Positions 19,701 through 22,860 of a DNA stretch of 22,860 nt are shown here, one piece after another; the stretch's first letter is position 1; each line of letters opens with the position of its first letter. Under the pieces are notes generated by a model that was given only the letters and a program-made list of their open reading frames with translations, was not told the DNA's origin and made no database searches. Origin of the DNA: Temnopleurus reevesii (lineage: Eukaryota; Echinodermata; Echinoidea; Temnopleuroida; Temnopleuridae). The position numbers were made by a program, and so were the translations under genes. The stretch lies in NCBI GenBank assembly GCA_036244855.1, contig BQKZ01000047.1, forward strand, positions 89,489-112,348, in the 5' to 3' direction.

Positions 19701-21024
19701 AATCTGTGATGTCATACATGGAGAACCCCTCATTCACTTTGTNTGATGTGGCTATAACCGAAGAAAGAAAATTTTGTCTACTTTTCTGGAAAAAAAGAAA
19801 AATGTGAAATTTTGTGTACAAAGCGAATGGAGACTTCTCCATGTTGGCAGCCATTTTTTGCCTGTACGTTTGCCAATTTAAGGAGCCCATGAGGGGTTTA
19901 AATCAAAACTTTGAAAATTCATAACTTTTGAATGGATTATCCAATTTTGTTCAAATTTTCACAGTTTGTTCATCTTATTTTTCTTCATTTAATGATAGCA
20001 ATTTAATGTCTGAGTGTAGTTCCCCTTTAAGGACCTATTAGGTAGAAAGTAGGATGGAAATGTGTCTTGAAGTCAGGGGGGGGGGGTAGGGGAATGGACA
20101 CTCAAAATATTTGGCGTGCTTTCTTCTTTCTCCCATGGTATACATCCTTTATATGACAACTAGGTCTATATTGTCTATCAAGATCATTATTTGCATTTTA
20201 CAATTCTGCATTTTTGTAATATTTTGCCTTAGAAACTTGGCACAAATCTCATGACTCATGACGCATGTATACAGTCAATGTTTGTAATGTGAATGAGGGA
20301 ATGACTCAAGCTTGGTACCTATCAGGGGAACTAGATTGCCTCTTCTAGTTTCCCCTTGGAATTTGTAAGCAGTTACTGAACATGTTATTCATGTTGCAGT
20401 CTATGTTTGGTTCAGAGTAGCTCAGCCTTAGTGCCTCCCTTTTATTTCCTCCTTTAAATTCAAATAATTCTTTATGGAGAGTTTTTCACTAATGAATTTA
20501 ATATTCTCATATTTATATTTAAAAAAAAAGAAAAAAAGATAAAACATGTTCTGCATGAGTTTGTACATATCAGATTTTAACTTTTATTGACCAAATGATT
20601 CTGGAACAGCTGTTGAACGCTTGTTTCCACAAAAAGACATTTCTGAAAACCAGAAGTAAAATGTCAAGATTGATGAGCTATATGTTAGCAGCTCATCTAT
20701 TTTTATTTTTCTAAATAAGCTCTTCAAATATTCACCTCGAAAAAGGACCTTTGTAACCTATGAAAAGTCGCATTGAATATAACACACAAACTACACACTA
20801 TTAGGAAATATATCTGACAAATTTCAACGCTGAAATTTTGCTTAAAAAGATGTGTCTTGTAGAACCTCATTTGTATTGTCACCTGTCCAATATTTTCAGA
20901 GCTATTGATGTTTTCTTTTCAGGCTAAAGCAAGCCATGATTATACACCAAGAGACACAGATGAGTTAGCGCTGACCAAAGGAGACAGAATATGTGTTATA
21001 CCATTTGAGGACCCAGAAGACCAG
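1701..21024 (+). CDS. Amphiphysin/BIN1-like N-BAR and SH3 protein, 3' end missing
   Basis: Whole-gene entry; the coding exons are listed separately. Splicing 1701-1769, 7702-7837, 10067-10161, 13197-13292, 14384-14482, 14765-14850, 16080-16232, 18457-18697, 19311-19418 and 20923-21024 gives 1185 nt, or 395 codons, with no frame break. Residues 1 to about 240 match the amphiphysin N-BAR domain, including VLQKLGKADET, KRGRKLIDYDSARH and ADLHEELPTLYDS. Residues 246-361 form a low-complexity linker. Residues 362-395 begin an SH3 domain (HDYTPRDTDELALTKGD). Proteins of this family dimerise through the BAR domain, sense or bend membranes, and recruit dynamin or synaptojanin through SH3, in endocytosis and T-tubule formation. 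Retention of SH3 excludes BIN2 and BIN3 as the closest relatives. Whether this is the single invertebrate amphiphysin or one of several cannot be told here. The last exon is not in the window. Confidence 0.95.
2534..2890. repeat. Imperfect foldback (inverted-repeat) element
   Basis: The left arm (2534-2603) and right arm (2819-2890) are inverted copies. CTGCTCCTGTTCT and AAAACAAATGCATGA on the left reappear reverse-complemented as AGAACAGGAGCAG and TCATGCATTTGTTTT on the right. The arms are diverged and enclose about 215 bp. It is consistent with an old MITE-like element; no clear target-site duplication was identified. Confidence 0.65.
3324..3551 (+). repeat. 113-bp tandem duplication, near identical
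   Basis: Two adjacent copies begin at 3324 and 3437 with AATATCACCTGAATCGCAG. They differ at one base in the body (CTAATGCATT versus CTAAGGCATT) and by a small indel at the end. A partial third start (AATATCACTTG) follows near 3552. Flanking sequence TAGCAATATTGAAT (3289-3302) is inverted relative to TTTCAATATTGCTA inside the unit, so the unit can fold back. Confidence 0.85.
4085..4183 (+). mobile_element. SINE-like 3' end with (ATT)n tail, + orientation
   Basis: AAACGCCTTGAGCACTCTG, then AGAGTGGATACGTGC and CTATATAAATTGC, then a (TTA)n/(ATT)n run to 4183. The same module is found reverse-complemented at 15288-15366. A shared 3' end plus microsatellite tail is typical of SINEs and their LINE partners. 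No tRNA-like head was seen upstream. Confidence 0.65.
4493..4513. repeat. (TA)n microsatellite
   Basis: About ten uninterrupted TA units, lying 17 bp upstream of the TTAA element at 4530. Confidence 0.95.
4530..4910. mobile_element. TTAA-flanked MITE, right arm mostly deleted
   Basis: TTAA (4530-4533) is followed by AGGGGAATTAACC, then by the family body: ATGGAGAACTCTCCATTC, GCCAACATGGAG, AGTAGACAACATT and CATATCATGGACAT. These match the left arm of the 6556-7407 element. After about 4835 a short piece (GAGCAAAATATTCACAG, TTATTTTTCT) resembles the outer end of a right arm, so most of the right arm seems lost. The right boundary is approximate. Confidence 0.6.
6556..7407. mobile_element. 844-bp TTAA-flanked palindromic MITE, complex foldback
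   Basis: TTAA duplications at 6556-6559 and 7404-7407 enclose termini AGGGGAACTTCGCCC and, inverted, GGGTGAAGATCCCCT. The arms 6560-6932 and 7031-7403 (373 bp each) are near-perfect inverted copies. The 98-bp centre (6933-7030) is a further copy of a segment of the right arm (about 7183-7281) in the same orientation, so the structure is nested. No transposase is encoded; the open frames on both strands are repeat-derived. TTAA target sites point to a piggyBac-type transposase acting in trans. Confidence 0.85.
7488..7519. repeat. (C)20 followed by (A)12
   Basis: Uninterrupted C run at 7488-7507 followed directly by A's and then GA-interrupted A's. Length is likely unreliable in sequencing. 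Confidence 0.9.
7702..7837 (+). CDS. Exon 2: BAR helix 1
   Basis: The acceptor TTTTTTTTCATTGCAG is followed by 136 nt coding 45 residues plus one base. The donor is GTGAGT and the next intron is phase 1. It starts VLQKLGKADETRDELFE and ends KNYVTCVK. The VLQKLGKADET block is almost identical to vertebrate BIN1 and amphiphysin (VLQKLGKADETKDEQFE). It forms the first long helix of the BAR dimer interface. This is the strongest single family match in the window. Confidence 0.97.
7838..10066 (+). other. Intron 2 (2.2 kb), nothing recognised
   Basis: Phase 1 intron, AT-rich. It contains scattered TACATGTA motifs, denser at 9310-9450 and 9770-9795, and short poly-T runs. I found no transposon ends, no convincing extra exon, and no structured RNA. 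Short open frames here lack family similarity and are treated as chance. Confidence 0.7.
10067..10161 (+). CDS. Exon 3: BAR helix 1-2 region
   Basis: The acceptor CCTATTACAG is followed by 95 nt; the donor GTGAGT follows GAG. The first two bases complete an Ala codon split with exon 2, giving VKAMSQAS across the junction, as in BIN1 (VKAMHEAS). The peptide continues NALFEAMESTYESEWQGQEQ and ends ANIRE. The YESEWQGQE stretch matches the family's YEPDWPGRD segment. The following intron is phase 0. Confidence 0.95.
10207..10465. mobile_element. Diverged relic of the TTAA MITE family
   Basis: AAAAGGGGAACCAACCCC is followed by ATGAAGAAAAATCAGA, TGAAAATTTGATCC, GGCAATCCATTGATTC and AAAAGTTATGAAT, in the same order as the left arm at 19524-19640. 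The inner part then diverges, and no right end or TTAA duplication is clear. An old, partial copy. Confidence 0.5.
12424..12498. other. 75-nt hairpin in intron 3
   Basis: Nested inverted repeats: TGCATACA / TGTATGCA outside, GTTGCTGGGTTGG / CCAACCTAGCAAC in the middle (12 of 13 pairs Watson-Crick), and CAAAT / ATTTG inside around a 6-base loop. One 9/6 internal loop and one 1/1 mismatch interrupt the stem. Size and shape resemble a microRNA precursor, but a small palindromic repeat is equally possible. Confidence 0.5.
13197..13292 (+). CDS. Exon 4: BAR central helix
   Basis: The acceptor CACATCTTTTGCAG precedes 96 nt (32 codons); the donor GTAAGT follows AAG, phase 0 on both sides. It starts TLDLLWDDYQRKLIDQ and ends AKFPEVK. 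It aligns with BIN1 NDLLWMDYHQKLVDQ and QFPDIK. The middle (IMNPLVSYQ) diverges from the vertebrate LLTMDTYLG version, as expected for a distant orthologue. Confidence 0.95.
13293..14383 (+). other. Intron 4 (1.1 kb), nothing recognised
   Basis: AT-rich phase 0 intron ending in the acceptor TTTAATTCCAG. No repeat family, extra exon or RNA structure was noticed. The open frame on the - strand at 14246-14470 is antisense to exon 5 and is not considered a gene. Confidence 0.65.
14384..14482 (+). CDS. Exon 5: BAR membrane-binding helix with DYDSARH signature
   Basis: Thirty-three codons, phase 0 on both sides, donor GTATGG. It begins KRMEKRGRKLIDYDSARH and ends KKKDDQKYIK. The motif (K/R)RGRKLxDYDSARH is a hallmark of amphiphysin/BIN1 BAR domains. 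The Lys/Arg cluster before it lies on the concave membrane-binding face, and the KKKDD stretch corresponds to the basic tip loop. In vertebrate BIN1 the neuron-specific insert is spliced in directly after this segment. No such exon is visible in the short following intron. Confidence 0.97.
14483..14764 (+). other. Intron 5 (282 bp)
   Basis: The shortest intron in the gene, phase 0, with donor GTATGG and acceptor TTCTGTTTCTAG. It lies at the position where vertebrate BIN1 carries its alternative neuronal exon. No open, splice-flanked segment of that kind is present here. Confidence 0.8.
14765..14850 (+). CDS. Exon 6: BAR helix 3, first part
   Basis: Eighty-six nt; the donor is GTACAG after GACAG. 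It codes 28 residues plus two bases, starting TQETYNEARKMYEELN and ending HEELPTLYD. It aligns with BIN1 [21 protein letters not shown]. The split codon AG/T gives Ser at the junction with exon 7, matching the Ser of the vertebrate LWNSR sequence. The following intron is phase 2. Confidence 0.96.
15288..15415 (-). mobile_element. SINE-like element, reverse orientation
   Basis: (AAT)n at 15288-15308, then GATGCAATTTATATAGCGC, ATGTATCCACTCTGC and CTCAAGGCGCTTTAC. Read on the - strand this is the module also found at 4085-4183, ending in (ATT)n. Upstream on the - strand it includes GGTTAAAGCCAGGG and GAATGGCTGCCGGG, which the first copy lacks, so this copy is more complete. Confidence 0.65.
15786..15803 (+). 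repeat. (G)18 run
   Basis: Uninterrupted run of 18 G's in intron 6. Likely length-variable. Confidence 0.95.
16080..16232 (+). CDS. Exon 7: end of the BAR domain
   Basis: One base completes the Ser codon, then 50 codons and two bases follow before the donor GTAAGT. It starts RIPFYANTFQLLSAAESTFY and ends VGKYDIRK. RIPFYANTFQ matches the vertebrate RVGFYVNTFQ, and the remainder is helix 3 down to the dimer end. The closing KYDIRK region has no clear vertebrate match. The intron is phase 2; whether the candidate exon at 17026 is included changes the junction residue from Asn to Lys. Confidence 0.95.
17026..17070 (+). CDS. Candidate 45-nt cassette exon between exons 7 and 8
   Basis: A pyrimidine-rich acceptor (CTTGTCACTGTTTTCAG) ends at 17025 and a donor (CG/GTAAAT) follows 17070. 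The 45 nt keep the phase 2 frame exactly. Inserted between exons 7 and 8 they add 15 residues and change the junction, reading KKISERELVTMMDEPHR before IPELLRQ, with no stop. Right length, right phase, good splice sites and a charged helical-looking peptide all favour a real exon, constitutive or alternative. I do not recognise this peptide from other family members, so it rests on sequence features alone. Confidence 0.55.
18166..18228 (+). repeat. Degenerate (GAT)n microsatellite
   Basis: Imperfect run of GAT/TGA triplets in intron 7, interrupted by GTT, AAT and AGC. It is unrelated to the coding GAT/GAG run in exon 8 except in composition. Confidence 0.9.
18457..18697 (+). CDS. Exon 8: Ser/Pro-rich and acidic linker
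   Basis: The acceptor CACTTCTCTCTAG precedes 241 nt: one base finishing a codon and then 80 residues (246-325). The peptide starts IPELLRQSNNTSTPPST, passes through SPDDSPVYSVPPS and ERRRELPEE, reaches a run of almost only Asp/Glu (residues 298-311), and ends EYQVPRSTPVE. It is disordered in character and links BAR to SH3. No LLDLD, DPW/DPF or FxDxF motif is visible, so the vertebrate clathrin/AP2-binding region is absent from this exon. Two YxVP tyrosines (283 and 316) are possible phosphorylation sites. The chosen donor GAG/GTTGGT is weak; in-phase alternatives exist at 18674 (GTCCCT) and 18692 (GTAGAG). Confidence 0.85.
18698..19310 (+). other. Intron 8 (613 bp), nothing recognised
   Basis: Phase 0 intron ending in a good acceptor (TTTTCTTTCATACAG). 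No repeats or extra exon were noticed. Confidence 0.75.
19311..19418 (+). CDS. Exon 9: linker leading into SH3
   Basis: Thirty-six codons, phase 0 at both ends, donor GTAAGT after ATG. It begins PSKNPAADTTTHNGTSPL and ends NALPSGVLFM. The end aligns with the LPPGFMFKV segment directly before the SH3 domain of BIN1 and amphiphysin, which fixes the frame. The middle is Ser/Thr/Pro/Asn-rich and probably disordered. No proline-rich SH3 ligand or clathrin box is obvious. Confidence 0.9.
19520..20030. mobile_element. 503-bp TTAA-flanked palindromic MITE
   Basis: TTAA at 19520-19523 and 20027-20030 flank AGGGGAATTACACCC and its inverted counterpart GAGTGTAGTTCCCCT. The outer arms match well in inverted orientation (CAAAAGTTATGAATTTTCAA versus TTGAAAATTCATAACTTTTG). 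The left arm diverges from about 19645 inward and contains an N at 19743. The right arm is very similar to the right arm of the intron 1 element. It is non-coding. Confidence 0.85.
20732..20846 (+). repeat. 115-bp direct repeat, copy 1 (empty TTAA site)
   Basis: Runs from TCACCTCGAAAAAGGACC to TTTTGCTTAAA and is identical to 21775-21889 except for one base (TTTCAACGC versus TTTCAGCGC). In this copy the final TTAA (20842-20845) continues into AAAGATGTGTC, not into an element. Confidence 0.9.
20923..21024 (+). CDS. Exon 10: first half of the SH3 domain
   Basis: The acceptor TTTTCTTTTCAG is followed by 34 codons and the weak donor GTTTGA, phase 0. It starts AKASHDYTPRDTDELALTKG and ends PFEDPEDQ. 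HDY is the ALYDY-equivalent. DTDELALTKGD is the RT-loop and diverging-turn signature, and matches BIN1 DTDELQLKAGD closely. ICVIPFEDPEDQ corresponds to VLVIPFQNPEEQ before the n-Src loop. The conserved GW and FPxNF segments must lie on the next exon, which is not in the window. Confidence 0.96.
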
Positions 21025-21774
21025 GTTTGACACTTTACCATATTTTGGAACAATATAATAGTTATAATTTTTCTTGCGTAAAAGCTGAGCATTTTAGAAT
21101 TTGTTTGCAGTTTGAAAGCTCTGACATGAGAATTATCACCATCTCGCCCAGATTATTTTGAAAATGCATTGGCGAGTGGTAGTTATCAGGGGATTGTTTT
21201 GAAAATCAGCTTGCACAAATCCTATGATGTTAACTGCAAGATTAAACTGCTTCCTTTTTCATTTTGGGAAAAAATTGCTCTAATATTTAGGTTAATTACT
21301 CATAAATATTATACAGCTTGTTGCATGAAATCAATATTATAGAAATAAATATTATAAATACATCAATAAATGTATCTAGACGTAAACTCACTTTAGATCC
21401 CTTGAGTAATGTTCCTTTGAAGTTACCATGAATAAAACTTTAAATTTGAGTTAACTAGCATATTGATTTGTTTGTATTTGTGATATTATTTTTACTACAA
21501 TTGTTCACAACATTATAGCAATATATATTTTTCACTGCACCCAATGCCAGCAAAAATAATCATAAACTGATGAATTTTACCGAGAGTTTAATTTGCATTG
21601 ATCAATTGACTTCATCAAATCACATTTTGGGGCCATTTTGGCGCTATGAAATTTATGTGGTCACAAAAGTAGAAGACTTGAAAGGAAAAGTCTCAATGGT
21701 CACAATATGTCATTAGAATTTCAGCTATATGACTGAACAAGGATGAGGGTGATGATATAAGCCCCGTCCTCCCN

Positions 21775-21889
21775 TCACCTCGAAAAAGGACCTTTGTAAC
21801 CTATGAAAAGTCGCATTGAATATAACACACAAACTACACACTATTAGGAAATATATCTGACAAATTTCAGCGCTGAAATTTTGCTTAAA
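21775..21889 (+). repeat. 115-bp direct repeat, copy 2 (filled TTAA site)
   Basis: Second copy, 1043 bp downstream of the first. It starts one base after the N at 21774. Its final TTAA (21885-21888) is followed directly by AGGGAAACCCCACTC, the terminus of a palindromic element. Confidence 0.9.
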
Positions 21890-22860
21890 GGGAAACCCCA
21901 CTCAAATGATAAATCGGCTTATTCTAAAAAGTAAAATATGTATCTAATGATTCAAATATGCGATTTACTATAAAAGTATTTAAAGATTTAGAGTTAAATC
22001 ACCATTATCTGAGCCAAGTTATCGTCTGCTAACATTAGCTGGGGGATGCCATTTTCTTTTTGGTACGAGAAAGTAATTTTGTTCCTAAATCAAAGCTTTC
22101 TTGATCGGTAATAACATAATTCAATATTTGAGAAAAAATGTGATACGTATGTAGACATATATTTTATTATTTAACACTGATCCATAGTCTTTAAAAGAGT
22201 CATTTTGCGCATTGAAACTCTTTTTTTTCTTGGCATACATGACGTACAACATGGACTAATGACGTATAACATGGACTACGACATGAAGCTTCTTCATTAC
22301 AAAGCAATGAAAGAAAGGAATCTGTAGTATCGGTTGGCTATTTCAACCATATGTGACTTTCTATAGCGTTATACAATCAGATGAAGACCAGAACAATAAG
22401 AAGAATCTGTAGTACAGATTGGCCTTTTAAAGTCATAGATTTGTGTTAATATAAGATCTTTGGTAAAACACTACGTTTTCACCTGTATTCAAACAATAGA
22501 ATGCAATACATGAATAAAGGAAATTCTGTTATGCCAGGCAAGCCCACTAAAAGCAAATTTCTTTAGTATAAACAGATGGTTTGAAAACTGAATTGTGTAT
22601 TATAAGTTTTACTAAAATATTGGACAGCTATCACACATTTTTCCAACATAACATATTTTATTCGCCAAAGATTGAACTATTTTAAAATTTCATGAATATT
22701 TCCCTTACCATTGAGGATGATCTATCAATGGATCACGTCGCAATATCTGTTCTGAACAAAATGGCAGCCCCCTTGTAATATGATAGCAGACGAAAACCTG
22801 TTCTAAAATATCGAGAAATTTACGCTTTTCTGAATACATTGCAGATTTTGATCCAGTCCA
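21889..22860. mobile_element. Long TTAA-type palindromic element, right end outside window
   Basis: Starts with AGGGAAACCCCACTC directly after TTAA. A left-arm stretch (TCGTCTGCTAACATTAG, GGGGGATGCCATTTT, 22022-22056) recurs reverse-complemented near 22759-22795 (AAAATGGCAGCCCCC, ATGATAGCAGACGA). So the right arm begins about 22755 and continues past the window. The interior includes a 22-bp direct duplication (ATGACGTA.AACATGGACTA near 22249 and 22270). No transposase reading frame is present. It is distinct in sequence from the AGGGGAA family but shares the TTAA target. Confidence 0.7.

Larger units (their letters stand above)
19419..20922 (+). other. Intron 9 (1.5 kb)
   Basis: Phase 0 intron. 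It carries a complete TTAA-flanked foldback element (19520-20030), a short G run (20076-20086), an (A)n stretch near 20521, and the first copy of the 115-bp direct repeat (20732-20846), which ends 76 bp before exon 10. Confidence 0.8.
21025..22860 (+). other. Intron 10, incomplete, to window end
   Basis: Phase 0 intron running off the window. 21025-21773 is AT-rich with nothing recognised. An N at 21774 is followed at once by the second copy of the 115-bp repeat and then by a TTAA-flanked palindromic element from 21889 to beyond 22860. No SH3 second-half exon (GW, FPxNF) is present in any + frame that I could find. Confidence 0.8.

Noticed and set aside
20401..20430. Possible exon after TTCATGTTGCAG in intron 9
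   Set aside because: In the required phase 0 frame a TAG stop occurs after six codons and no donor precedes it.
22845..22860. Possible last exon after CATTGCAG at the window end
   Set aside because: The phase 0 reading begins ILIQS, not the expected SH3 continuation (D/E-GW), and the site lies in the probable right arm of the palindromic element.

Overview
The window is animal nuclear DNA carrying most of one protein-coding gene on the + strand: an amphiphysin/BIN1-family gene (N-BAR domain plus C-terminal SH3). Ten GT-AG exons join without any frame break into 395 codons, from an ATG at 1701 to a donor at 21024. The final exon, which should hold the second half of the SH3 domain and the stop codon, lies beyond the window. 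A further 45-nt in-frame candidate exon sits in intron 7. No bacterial, viral or RNA genes were recognised, and nothing convincing is coded on the - strand.

The organism is most likely a marine invertebrate. Reasons are AT-rich introns of 0.3-6 kb, many TACATGTA palindromes, TTAA-flanked foldback elements, and short repeats of the TATATAAATTGC / (ATT)n type. An echinoderm or another invertebrate deuterostome is my best guess, from general impression of such genomes rather than a diagnostic marker.

Layout: 1-1480 is upstream sequence with a G/C-rich duplicated repeat and GATA-like simple repeats. 1480-1700 is a CpG-richer 5' region, with a TISU/YY1-like element on the start codon. Exons 1-7 (1701-16232) encode the BAR domain. 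Exons 8-9 (18457-19418) encode a short Ser/Pro-rich and acidic linker. Exon 10 (20923-21024) encodes the first half of the SH3 domain.

The introns carry most of the other structure. There are TTAA-flanked palindromic elements (4530-4910, 6556-7407, 19520-20030 and a relic near 10210), and a second, larger TTAA element starts at 21889 and runs off the window. There are also an older foldback element (2534-2890), a 113-bp tandem duplication (3324-3551), two SINE-like 3' ends in opposite orientation, and a 75-nt hairpin at 12424-12498. A 115-bp direct repeat (20732-20846 and 21775-21889) looks like an empty and a filled TTAA insertion site, and the second copy begins one base after an N. That pattern suggests two haplotypes joined in assembly, or a local duplication.

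No new multi-gene system was found. The points most worth checking are the filled/empty-site repeat, the 844-bp foldback in intron 1, the candidate cassette exon, and the two YxVP motifs in the linker.
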